From an uncultured Chloracidobacterium sp. (GTDB lineage Bacteria; Acidobacteriota; Blastocatellia; Pyrinomonadales; Pyrinomonadaceae): a stretch of 64,000 bases of DNA. The notes under the pieces are model-generated. The model was not told where the DNA came from. It ran no database searches and worked only from the letters and a program-made list of their open reading frames with translations. Numbering within the stretch: position 1 is the first letter of the stretch; the number at the start of each line of letters is the position of its first letter. This document shows, piece after piece, positions 1 through 7,533 of the stretch. The position numbers and the translations under genes were made by a program. The stretch lies in assembly GCA_936914845.1 (NCBI GenBank), contig CAKZGE010000004.1:496001-560000 (forward strand), given 5' to 3'.

Positions 1-652
1 GACATTGATCTCGCAGTTCGCCGGAGTGGGTCGAAAGAAAAATGGTTGGTGAATGCCGCCGCAAAGTAATTTCTCCGCCGATCAACACTTGCATTTCAGC
101 GCCTTCGACATCGATCTTTATCACGTTCGGGGCAAGCTCAGTAGTTTCAGAGAGCGAATCGAGCGTAATTGTTGGAACTAAAAGGCTTACCCCCCCCCGT
201 CGAACTTCCGAAAGATGACCCATAGCGATGTTTTCGCCAAGCTCAAAGGCTGCCGTTCCATTAGTATCAGAACACGCAAACGCCATAACACGAACATTAT
301 CGGCTTTGTTCAATTCGACGTGCCGCTGAAGATAAGCAAGGTTTCGCGGCAGCGGTTCGAGAGCTGCTACGGTACCTTTTTTGCCCACCAGCCGCGAAGC
401 AAGGATCGAATAATAGCCGGCATTGGCTCCGATATCAAAGAACACATCGCCCGGCCGGAGAATATCGACCATCGCCGCGGTCTGTTCGGGTTCGATCGCG
501 TTGAAATAGACCGAAGCTCCACCGCCTTCGCCGGCCAATCCGCCGAGAACGAAACGAGCACCTTTCAACGGGCCGGTCAATACCGGATACGGCCACCGCG
601 GCATTAGCGAACCAAAAACGGTTCTTCCGACCTTTCTTACGATCTGTGACAT
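1..652 (-). CDS. FkbM family methyltransferase (3' end cut by window)
   Basis: The reading frame starts at an ATG at 652 and runs off the left edge, giving about 217 residues. The protein has an SAM-binding motif DVFFDIGANAGYYSILASRL near residue 68, a following acidic motif AALEPLPRN, and the family signature IKIDVEGAEMQVL near residue 178. These are typical of FkbM methyltransferases, which O-methylate sugars or other small acceptors, often in surface polysaccharide or natural-product pathways. The acceptor cannot be told here. The frame contains a run of nine G (minus strand, 190-198) that is in frame in this copy. No operon partner is visible because the gene lies at the edge; a tRNA gene is upstream on the same strand. 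Confidence 0.85.
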   Translation of the reverse strand, partial: MSQIVRKVGRTVFGSLMPRWPYPVLTGPLKGARFVLGGLAGEGGGASVYFNAIEPEQTAAMVDILRPGDVFFDIGANAGYYSILASRLVGKKGTVAALEPLPRNLAYLQRHVELNKADNVRVMAFACSDTNGTAAFELGENIAMGHLSEVRRGGVSLLVPTITLDSLSETTELAPNVIKIDVEGAEMQVLIGGEITLRRHSPTIFLSTHSGELRDQC

Positions 653-663
653 CCCAACTCAAC

Positions 664-698
664 AAAAAACCCGGGCGAATGTGCATGCGCTCCGGGTT
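664..698 (-). terminator. Rho-independent terminator of tRNA-Ser(GGA)
   Basis: On the minus strand a stem AACCCGG/CCGGGTT closes a 17-nt loop and is followed by a run of T (664-669 read on the plus strand as A). It sits 8 bases after the tRNA 3' end, so it probably ends the tRNA transcript before the FkbM gene. Confidence 0.7.
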
Positions 699-706
699 CG
701 ATATGG

Positions 707-794
707 CGGAAAGGGTGGGATTCGAACCCACGGAACCCTTTTGAGGCTCACAGCATTTCCAATGCTGCCAATTCAACCGCTCTTGCACCTTTCC
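707..794 (-). tRNA. tRNA-Ser (anticodon GGA)
   Basis: The minus strand gives an 88-nt type II tRNA. The acceptor stem is GGAAAGG/CCTTTCC with discriminator G, the anticodon stem is CAGCA/TGCTG with loop TTGGAAA (anticodon GGA), there is a long variable arm (GAGCCTCAAAAGGGTTC region), and the T loop is GGTTCGAATCC. The long variable arm and the discriminator G fit serine. CCA is not encoded. Confidence 0.93.
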
Positions 795-826
795 GTAAAA
801 TGTAACTTTCAAATACCATGCTGCGA

Positions 827-1591
827 TCAATCTGTGATAACGACCTCTTCGACCACGACAACGTCCACGTCCACCGCTTCTTCGCCGGTGTCCAGCCACG
901 AATAGAAGAAACCGGCAAGCAATGCTCCAAGGATCGGAGCCAACCAGAACATCCACACCTGCTGCAGCGGAAGCGTCGAGGCTCCTTCACCAAAGATGGC
1001 GACAAAAACTGCGGGGCCAGTACTGCGGGCCGGGTTGACTGACGTATTGCTGACCGGTATCGAGATCAGATGGATCAGCGTCAATGCCAAACCGATGGCG
1101 ATCGGGGCAAATCCGGCAGCGGCCCGTTTGGCGGTCGAGCCAAGAATGACGATCAGGAAAAAGAACGTCATTACCACTTCGCAAATGAAAACCGCAACTG
1201 CGGTATAGCCGCCGGGCGAATTTATATCAAAACCGTTCGAGGCAAAATTACCGATCTTGAATGCCGGTTTGCCGCTGGCGATCGCGTATAAAATGCCGGC
1301 CCCGGCCAAACCGCCGAGCACCTGGGCAACGACGTATGGCAGCAATTCGGAAGCCGGAAATCGTTTACCGGCCCACAGACCGAACGAAACTGCCGGGTTG
1401 AAGTGGCCGCCCGAGATATGGCCGAGAGCAAAGGCACCGGTCAAAACGGTCAAACCAAAAGCAAGCGCGACACCGGCAAAGCCGATGCCCAATTCCGGAA
1501 AAGCGGCCGCCAGAACAGCACTGCCGCAACCACCCAGGACGAGCCAGAGGGTGCCGATAAATTCAGCGGTCAATCTTTTGCTTAAAGGCAT
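827..1591 (-). CDS. aqpZ: Aquaporin Z-type water channel
   Basis: The protein has 254 residues with six hydrophobic helices and the two NPA boxes of the MIP family. The first lies in SGGHFNPAVSFG (NPA at 65-67) and the second in SVNPARSTGPAVF (NPA at 186-188). The arginine after the second NPA and the narrow-filter style residues fit water-specific AqpZ rather than glycerol facilitators. The channel sits in the inner membrane and allows passive water flux. The C-terminus ends in an unusual acidic/valine-rich tail (about the last 20 residues: DTGEEAVDVDVVVVEE), which is not part of the MIP fold. The gene lies between two tRNA-Ser genes and is followed at 32 bp by the GGA isoacceptor, so it may share a transcript with it. 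Confidence 0.93.
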   Translation of the reverse strand: MPLSKRLTAEFIGTLWLVLGGCGSAVLAAAFPELGIGFAGVALAFGLTVLTGAFALGHISGGHFNPAVSFGLWAGKRFPASELLPYVVAQVLGGLAGAGILYAIASGKPAFKIGNFASNGFDINSPGGYTAVAVFICEVVMTFFFLIVILGSTAKRAAAGFAPIAIGLALTLIHLISIPVSNTSVNPARSTGPAVFVAIFGEGASTLPLQQVWMFWLAPILGALLAGFFYSWLDTGEEAVDVDVVVVEEVVITD

Positions 1592-1692
1592 ATGCGATCT
1601 CCTCCAATTTCTGGATCAAATGGTCAAAATGAAAAAGATAAAGCCGGAAATGCGTGATATGAAAGTAAATTCTCAAATAACAAACAAATTTG

Positions 1693-1782
<90 letters not shown>

Positions 1783-1825
1783 GCGAATTTTGAATTGTAA
1801 ATGTTTTACGGCATCAATATCAAGT

Positions 1826-2305
1826 TTACATAGTCGGTTTGCGCACTTCTTCGCGTTTGCGGCGAAAAAAATCCTGCATCAGCCGCCGGCAGTCGTCCGA
1901 CAAAACACCGGCTGTTATCTGCATTCGATGGTTCAATTGCGGGCTGTCGCATAAGCGAAAAAGCGTTTCGGCGGCCCCGAAGCGTTCGTCGGCAGTGCCG
2001 TAAACCAGCCGGGCAACGCGGGCATTGACCAATGCTCCGGCACACATCACACACGGTTCGACGGTGGTATAGATCGTGGAGCCGGTCAAACGGTAATTGC
2101 CGATCCGGTTGGCCGCGGCCCGCAGACAAAGCACTTCGGCATGAGCGGTCGGGTCGCTGTCGATGATCGTCCGGTTTGATGCGGCGGCGAGTATATCGCC
2201 GTTATGGGCGGTGATGACCGCTCCGACCGGCACTTCGCCGAGCGATTCGGCCGCAGCGGCTTGCTCGATCGCGATCCGCATCAAGTGTTCGTCCATTTCG
2301 TGCAT
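1826..2305 (-). CDS. tadA: tRNA-specific adenosine deaminase TadA
   Basis: The protein has 159 residues and the full zinc-deaminase signature: HAE (H55, E57) and PCVMC (C85, C88). TadA converts adenosine 34 to inosine in tRNA-Arg(ACG), which allows decoding of CGN codons. Length and motif spacing match bacterial TadA. It differs from free cytidine/guanine deaminases by the EVPVGAV segment near the N-terminus and the DDCRRLMQDFFRRKR C-terminal helix. The gene stands alone on the minus strand, 43 bp upstream of tRNA-Ser(CGA). A start at the MHEMDEHLM methionine gives the usual N-terminus; a start at the internal M4 is also possible. Confidence 0.95.
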   Translation of the reverse strand: MHEMDEHLMRIAIEQAAAAESLGEVPVGAVITAHNGDILAAASNRTIIDSDPTAHAEVLCLRAAANRIGNYRLTGSTIYTTVEPCVMCAGALVNARVARLVYGTADERFGAAETLFRLCDSPQLNHRMQITAGVLSDDCRRLMQDFFRRKREEVRKPTM

Positions 2306-2680
2306 ACGGGCAAATAAGATTTTACAGCTTTTATTGCGGAAACGATATTGCTTGTTTTATTTCAAGCCGCAGTGTGTTTCGGTGAAACACGTGAAACAAC
2401 TGAAACGCCTGAAACAGGTGAAACACTTGAAACAAGGAAAGTCTTGAGTCTGAAGTCTCAAGTCGAAAGTCTGAATTTTCAAAGAGCAATGGATGCGAAA
2501 AATTTGAATTCCGCAATGAGAATTATATTCGGGCATTAAACTGAAATTTGGAACAGCGATCCGCGGGAAAGGAAAGATCAGCAAGGGTAGATAAAGAGAA
2601 AGATCCCTTGAAAAAAAATATTTACTTTTTCTGCTCGCAAGGTATTATGTAAGCTAAATCTTGTAATCAATTAAAAAACA
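2306..2680. other. Gene-free 375-bp spacer with repeats
   Basis: There is no supported gene here. It contains the 9-bp tandem repeat described separately (2383-2436), a GAGTC-rich stretch (about 2438-2475), and an AT-rich segment (2600-2680) just before the LCAT-like fragment. Confidence 0.6.
2383..2436 (+). repeat. Six tandem copies of TGAAACNNN
   Basis: Six consecutive 9-bp units begin with TGAAAC at 2383, 2392, 2401, 2410, 2419 and 2428. The last three bases of each unit vary (ACG, AAC, GCC, AGG, ACT, AAG). The block lies between the divergent starts of tadA and the LCAT-like fragment. The fixed core with free third triplet gives no protein of recognisable kind; function unknown. Confidence 0.85.
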
Positions 2681-4078
2681 ATGCTTTCCCACAAAGTCAA
2701 AATTCCTGCCTGCTCACAACGGAATGCAATTCTGCCATTTGAGACTTTTTACCTTGCCTGGGGCGGGAGGCCTTTTCTGGAAGAGACTTTTGATATTAAC
2801 GGCGACGGTATGGTGCCGCAGGAATACAGCTATCCGCAAATGTTTGATTTGTACAATTTCAGATATTCGACAGCTCCTTATTTTAATAATGAACAGTTGC
2901 ACGGGATTGTTGGTCAGGACGACTGGCGGTTGGATGATTCGGGAGTTCAGTATTTCCATATCTACGGTGAACAAAGCCGAGCTAATACTGTGAGCCAGAT
3001 TATCGCGACCCCCGTAGTACGCAAGCCACTGTCAATATTTCAACTAGATTACGAAATCGATGTAAAGAGCGGCTTTGGGGATAAGACTGTTCCGAGGTTA
3101 AGTGCGGAAAGGATTGGGGAGTTTAACTATAATAGTCCTGACGCTACCCTTAGTGTTTTTGTAGCTGAGAATAGCTTAGAAGATTCTCGCTATGAACATA
3201 CAGGCCTAATTAAGGCTCCTGAAGTCATAGATCAGATATTCGATTATTTAGAACTAGCCCACCAAACATCCATCTACGTATTGGGAACGCAAAAGGGAGG
3301 AAAATCCATGCCTCACTATGAATTCAAGGCTAATAGCGGGTTGAGTGTTGAACAACTCCGTCTACCCGCGAAGCAAAGTTACTATGCAACAGTAAGGGGG
3401 ACTGACAGACTCCTAATAACTGACGATCTAGGCAATACGAATACACCGTTCGGAGACGACGGCTTTGAATTAGCTGTTCCCGGTGTAGGGTATCGCGGAG
3501 GGATTGGAACGGATCCGCCTACTGTTGGTTATCACGGCCTAGACTTCCCGGCTGAAGAGGGAGAGTACACAATAAAATTCCAAACAGGGACGGATTCAAT
3601 TGACATAGAGGTGCTTCGCGGCGTGGGAAGCACGTCTCCGAATTTGGCCGTACGCTATATAGATTTAGATCTTCCGGCGAATGTGGAGTGTTTATTGACA
3701 TTTAGCCCTGCGGGTGTGCCTGATCTTCGCTATGATTCGAACGGAGATGGAACTTATGATGTAGTGGTTCCGGCTCATATTAGGGTTTCAGGCACGGCGG
3801 CGCAAGATGTGACGCCGCCGAATGTCAGTATCGGTTACAGCAAGCGGACGAGCCAGGGGCGTTTGATAACGGTCAAATCTTCTGATCTCGGGTCGGGAGT
3901 AGGGACGGTGTATTACCGCGTTGGCGAATCAGGGCCTTATCAGGTGTACACGGGAACATTCTTCTTGTTTCTGCCGGTTGATAAGGTGATCGAAGCATTT
4001 GCTGACGACAATGTCGGCAACCGCTCCAGCCCGGTGCGGATCGTCGCTCCTAAATGGAACTCAACAACGGAGCAGTGA
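2681..4078 (+). pseudogene. Truncated LCAT-like alpha/beta hydrolase with C-terminal Ig-like region
   Basis: The 465-residue frame appears to be the C-terminal part of a lecithin:cholesterol acyltransferase-like hydrolase. It has the Asp-containing motif GDKTVPRLSAERIG (near residue 132) and the His-containing segment YEHTGLIKAPEVIDQIFDYL (near 180). It lacks the upstream half that should carry the GxSxG nucleophile, and an in-frame stop lies 9 bases before the ATG. After residue 200 come beta-rich segments and a C-terminal Ig/chitobiase-like module (DVTPPNVSIGYSKRTSQG onward). Codon use is AT-richer than in neighbouring genes. I infer a 5'-truncated, possibly transferred gene. A short functional protein cannot be excluded. 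Confidence 0.5.
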
Positions 4079-4203
4079 AATAGGACTTGAGTCGTGAGTT
4101 TCAAGTCTTGAGTCGGGGGTGAGGGGAGAGGGAAGAGGTGAGAGCCGGAATTGAGGTTCTCACCTGAACCGCAGAATGCTGCACTGTCGCTATCTTTGTT
4201 TGT

Positions 4204-4282
4204 CCCGTAGGGCAAATAGCCACGTGCTTCAGCACGTGGGTCAGGCGGTGAGATGTAGTAAAGGGCGTTTTAACGTCCTTTT
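4204..4282 (-). repeat. Left REP-like palindrome pair of the RAYT element
   Basis: CCACGTGCTTCAGCACGTGG at 4220-4239 is a hairpin with 9-bp arms, preceded by the conserved arm CCGTAGGGCAAATAG. The segment AAGGGCGTTTTAACGTCCTT at 4261-4280 is the inverse of the motif beside the right-hand copies. It overlaps the 3' end of the transposase gene by one base. Confidence 0.8.
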
Positions 4283-4701
4283 TATATATCCAAAGACCGT
4301 TCTAATCGTTCCTGAATTGAACCAACGCGATGGTGCTCTTTTTGGTTGTTGACATAATTAACCACCCACGGCAGATCTTTCGTGCCGAACGAGACGATCC
4401 CGTAGCCGCGTTGCCATTGCAGGGACTTTGGCTGAACTTCGTGATTGATATAATACGAGCTTGCTCCTTTGAGTTTGCCCACCCAATCAGAGATCAAAAT
4501 ATTCGGTTGTAAGCTCACAGCAATGTGTATGTGAGTGCTGATGCCGCCGATGGCGTGAATCTGAGCTCCGGAAGTTTCTATAATTTTGTGCGTTAAAAAT
4601 CGATAAAGCCGGTCTTCGATAAGAGCGGTGATCATCGGCAGATTAGATTTAGTATGCCAGGTGATGTGCAAATTGATCTCAGAGTAAACGGCGTCGGACA
4701 T
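4282..4701 (-). CDS. REP-associated tyrosine transposase (IS200-like Y1 HUH family)
   Basis: The 139-residue protein has the HUH metal-binding motif as HIH (H57, H59 in THIHIAVS) and a single catalytic tyrosine Y116 in the segment VVNYVNNQKEHH. That YxxNQxxHH helix is typical of RAYTs and IS200/IS605 TnpA. These enzymes cut single-stranded DNA at hairpins through a 5'-phosphotyrosine. Length is normal (about 130-150) and both motifs are intact, so the enzyme could be active. The start codon region (GCGTCGGACAT on the plus strand) is itself repeated in the downstream tandem array. No accessory TnpB/IscB gene is present. Confidence 0.9.
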   Translation of the reverse strand: MSDAVYSEINLHITWHTKSNLPMITALIEDRLYRFLTHKIIETSGAQIHAIGGISTHIHIAVSLQPNILISDWVGKLKGASSYYINHEVQPKSLQWQRGYGIVSFGTKDLPWVVNYVNNQKEHHRVGSIQERLERSLDI

Positions 4702-5092
4702 AGTTGGTCAAGCATAGCAAAAAGGACGTTAAAACGCCCTAGATCATAATTGGCGGTGCTCGACCACGTGTTGAAGCACGTGGCTATTTGCCCTGCGGGA
4801 ATGCAGCCGTAACGATTCGACCCGTGGGTTAGAGCGTCGGACATAGTTGGTAAAGCATAGCAAAAAGGACGTTAAAACGCCCTAGATCATATTGGCGGAG
4901 CTCGACCACGTGCTGAAGCACGTGGCTATTTGCCCTACGGGAATGCGGCCGTAGCGATTCGACCCGTGGGATAGAGCGTCGGACATGGTTGGTCAAGCAT
5001 AGCAAAAAGGACGTTAAAACGCCCTTAGATCATATCGGCGGAGCTCGACCACGTGCTGAAGCACGTGGCTATTTGCCCTACGGGAATGGCGG
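4691..5092 (+). repeat. Tandem array of 142-bp REP units
   Basis: The unit starts GCGTCGGACATAGTTGGT and is repeated at 4691, 4834 and 4976 (143, 142 and about 117 bp, the last cut short). Each unit holds AAAAAGGACGTTAAAACGCC, then the palindrome CCACGTG..CACGTGG with the arm CTATTTGCCCT(A/G)CGGG at 4764-4799, 4906-4941 and 5049-5084. The copies differ by few bases (for example TTGAAGC versus CTGAAGC), so duplication looks recent. The first bases of unit 1 are the start codon of the transposase. The whole 4702-5251 stretch has no other supported gene. Confidence 0.88.
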
Positions 5093-5251
5093 AATCCGGC
5101 TCTCACCTGTGCCCTCTTTCCTCATCCCCACTGTGCCCTCTTTCCTCATCCCTCAAATGAAAATCTTGCATCAAAATTGGGTTAATGCTAGTTTTGAATG
5201 TGCGTTCTTTTCGGCTGCAAATGTGGCCGAGATGCTTTCCCCTTTCCATTT

Positions 5252-6187
5252 ATGAACGAAGATGCTCGGCGTAGCGAAGCTTCCGCCGACGAGGATATAC
5301 ACATCACTTCCGTGCCGGAATCTTTTCGTGCATTTGCGGAAGAGGTGCGCAAGCGCAACGAAAAGCCCAAACAGCGCCCACAGGCGATCGCCCAAAAACT
5401 TTCGCCTTCGGAATTTAACACCGCGATGGTGCATTTCTATCGCGGAGAGATACAGCGTTCGAATGTTTGGCGCGGAAGGCTCGACGCAACCACGAACTGG
5501 GCTGTCATTACGGCCGGTGCCACGCTTTCTTTTGTTTTCAGTTCGGCGGACAACCCGCATTTTGCCATTCCGATCAATTCGATATTAGTTTCTATCTTTT
5601 TATTTATGGAAGCCCGCCGCTATCGATATTACGAGGTGTGGGCAAACCGTGTGCGGGTTTTGGAAACGGGATATTTTGCTCCGATGTTGTCGCACCGGAC
5701 GATACCGCCGGATCAGGAATGGGCTGAGCACATCTCGGCGGACCTGATAACACCGCATTTTACGATCAGCGAATGGGAGGCGGTCGGGCGCCGTCTGCGG
5801 TCGAATTATTTGTGGATATTTGTACTGCTTGCTCTTTCGTGGGCATTAAAGATCTACATTCACCCATCGCCGATCCCGGTAGCCACACCGCAGGACCGCG
5901 AACGTTTTTGGGAGCTTTTGTTCGCTCGGGCCCAGGTCGGGCTGGCTCCGGGGTGGTTCGTCATTGCCTTCGGTGCATTCTTTAATCTGCTGATATTTTT
6001 TGTTGCATTCGGAACGCTGCGGCTGCGCGATTCGTCCAGCGAAGTGCTTCCGCACGAAGCGATGGAATGGCATCCGCTGCGGCAGGTGTCCGAATGGGCA
6101 GAAACCAATCTCAAGAGCAAAAAGACCATTCGTAGGTCAAAAAAAGCCCGTCAGCGGATGCGGTCGATCCACAAGACGGAAAGCTGA
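5252..6187 (+). CDS. DUF2270 integral membrane protein
   Basis: I chose the ATG at 5252 (MNEDARRSEA), because the 18 residues encoded upstream overlap the end of the repeat region and do not look like protein. The 311-residue product carries the DUF2270 signature MVHFYRGEIQRSNVWRGRLD and NWAVITAGATLSFVFSS, followed by two paired hydrophobic segments, then LLALSWALKIYI and a segment around FNLLIFFVAFGTL, with a basic C-terminal tail rich in Lys/Arg. Family members are inner-membrane proteins of unknown function. It stands upstream of a small zinc-ribbon gene on the same strand at 86 bp. Confidence 0.8.
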   Translation: MNEDARRSEASADEDIHITSVPESFRAFAEEVRKRNEKPKQRPQAIAQKLSPSEFNTAMVHFYRGEIQRSNVWRGRLDATTNWAVITAGATLSFVFSSADNPHFAIPINSILVSIFLFMEARRYRYYEVWANRVRVLETGYFAPMLSHRTIPPDQEWAEHISADLITPHFTISEWEAVGRRLRSNYLWIFVLLALSWALKIYIHPSPIPVATPQDRERFWELLFARAQVGLAPGWFVIAFGAFFNLLIFFVAFGTLRLRDSSSEVLPHEAMEWHPLRQVSEWAETNLKSKKTIRRSKKARQRMRSIHKTES

Positions 6188-6273
6188 TGTTCGCCCGGCC
6201 GCCTTTCATTATCACGTCCGGTTTGGTATTTTTTTCTTACAATAAAAGTTTGTAAGGAGATCTAAAAACATCT

Positions 6274-6564
6274 ATGTCAATCGAATTGGACGAACGCGGG
6301 CGAGCACTGGAAAACGAATATTTTCATCGAAAGGAAAAAGAACTGCTTGAAAGCATGCGTGCGAAAGTGCAGTCGGACACAGCAAAGCAGCTGAATATCA
6401 ATTGTCCGAAATGTGACGGCAAATTGGTCGAGGCCAATTACGAAAATGTCGTTATCGACGTTTGCGACAAATGCTCCGGTGTGTGGCTGGATGCGGGCGA
6501 ATTGGCACAGATCGCTGCCAAGGACGAAGAGAACAAGGGCTGGTTCGGCGGATTGTTCAGCTAA
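6274..6564 (+). CDS. Zinc-ribbon protein (TFIIB-type zf domain)
   Basis: The 96-residue protein has one zinc ribbon, CPKCDGKL near residue 46 and CDKCSGVWLDAGEL near 67, with the WLDxGEL tail typical of the zf-TFIIB family (PF13453). A charged N-terminal helix (FHRKEKELLESMRAKVQSD) precedes it and the protein ends GWFGGLFS. A clear Shine-Dalgarno AAGGAG at 6254-6259 supports the start. The cellular role of this family is not established. It is 9 bp upstream of the esterase gene, so the two are probably cotranscribed. Confidence 0.82.
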   Translation: MSIELDERGRALENEYFHRKEKELLESMRAKVQSDTAKQLNINCPKCDGKLVEANYENVVIDVCDKCSGVWLDAGELAQIAAKDEENKGWFGGLFS

Positions 6565-6573
6565 GCGAAAATA

Positions 6574-7458
6574 ATGAATAGGCAAAACACACAGCGTTTC
6601 GCTGCGGTGCTGTTGGCACTGCTGTTCTACGCGGGCCTTGCTTTTGGGCAGAGTTCGCCGCCGGAAATAAGGCAGATGTCGCTGGAAAGCAAGCTGAACG
6701 CCCGCAAGATGCCCTATCGGGTGATATTGCCGCCGGGATATGCGGCGAAAGAGAATGCCTTGAAACGCTATCCGGTGATCTATTTGCTGCATGGCCTGAC
6801 GGGGCATTACGACAATTGGACGGATCGGACAAAGCTGGCTCAATACGCCGCTAAATACAGCTTCATCATCGTTACGCCCGAGGGGGATGACGGCTGGTAC
6901 ACAGATAGTCAAACACGGCCGAACGACAAATACGAAAGTTACATAATGAAGGAGCTGGTGCCGGAGGTGGATGCGAAATTCCGCACGGCGGCAGAGCGGC
7001 GTTCGCGGGCGATCGCCGGGCTTTCGATGGGCGGTTACGGAGCATTGAAATTCGGGCTGAAATATCCGGAAACGTTCGTTTTGGCGGGATCTTTCAGCGG
7101 GGCTTTGTCGGTGGCGACGGATGGTTGGTCGATCGAATTTCTCCGGCCTTCGCTGGTCAACGTTTATGGAACGAAAGACAGCCAAACGGTAAAGGATAAC
7201 GACATCTATGCCATGATCCGCAATGTTTCGCCGGAAAAGGTGAAAGATCTGCCGTTTTTATACATCGACTGCGGAACTGAGGACTTTTTGATAGCTTCAA
7301 ACCGCGATCTCGTCACCTTGCTGATGGAAAAAAAGGTTCCGCACGAATATCGGCAGCTTCCCGGTAAGCACGATTGGAAATATTGGGACCGCCAGGTGCA
7401 GGAATTTCTGCAGGTGGCAGAAAGAGCTTTTGCGGCCGGAGCAACGGCGGCGAAGTAG
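6574..7458 (+). CDS. Secreted esterase of the esterase D / FrmB-like family
   Basis: The 294-residue product starts with a signal peptide (cleavage likely after GLAFGQ, residue 26). The alpha/beta hydrolase core has the HGLTGHYDNW oxyanion region, the nucleophile elbow GLSMGGYGA (S151), a late Asp region (DCGTEDFLIASNRD) and the His in GKHDWKYW. This matches the putative esterase family PF00756, which includes S-formylglutathione hydrolases, feruloyl esterases and mycolyltransferase relatives. With a signal peptide it is more likely an exported carboxylesterase than a formaldehyde-detoxifying enzyme. The substrate is unknown. Confidence 0.85.
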   Translation: MNRQNTQRFAAVLLALLFYAGLAFGQSSPPEIRQMSLESKLNARKMPYRVILPPGYAAKENALKRYPVIYLLHGLTGHYDNWTDRTKLAQYAAKYSFIIVTPEGDDGWYTDSQTRPNDKYESYIMKELVPEVDAKFRTAAERRSRAIAGLSMGGYGALKFGLKYPETFVLAGSFSGALSVATDGWSIEFLRPSLVNVYGTKDSQTVKDNDIYAMIRNVSPEKVKDLPFLYIDCGTEDFLIASNRDLVTLLMEKKVPHEYRQLPGKHDWKYWDRQVQEFLQVAERAFAAGATAAK

Positions 7459-7480
7459 CTTTCGGGCTTGAAAATGAAGG

Positions 7481-7528
7481 TCGGCGGGCAGAGATGCGGT
7501 CTCGCCTGCCGATCTATTCTTTATTTTA
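7481..7528 (+). terminator. Terminator after the esterase gene
   Basis: An interrupted stem TCGGCGGGC...GCCTGCCGA (7481-7512) is followed by the T-rich stretch TCTATTCTTTATTTT. It lies directly before the start of the peptidase gene. Confidence 0.5.
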
Positions 7529-7533
7529 AGTGT

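Larger units (their letters stand above)
4115..5154. mobile_element. RAYT element with inverted REP-like flanks
   Basis: A transposase gene (4282-4701) lies inside imperfect inverted flanks. The outer left flank (about 4115-4150, GAGAGGGAAGAGGTGAGAGC) is repeated inverted on the right (5093-5129, GCTCTCACCTGTGCCCTCTT), and a second direct copy of the right end follows at 5130-5154. The inner flanks are the palindrome CCACGTGCT..AGCACGTGG plus the arm TAGGGCAAATAG, and GGACGTTAAAACGCCC. Each occurs once left of the gene (4204-4282) and, in inverted orientation, three times to the right. This is the arrangement of REP sequences with their REP-associated tyrosine transposase. Confidence 0.75.

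Noticed and set aside
435..956. Long minus-strand frame over the FkbM start, tRNA and aqpZ end
   Set aside because: It crosses a tRNA gene and a terminator and mixes frames of two real genes; no family is recognisable.
4690..5090. CRISPR array
   Set aside because: Units are 142 bp, near-identical and without unique short spacers; they contain REP palindromes.
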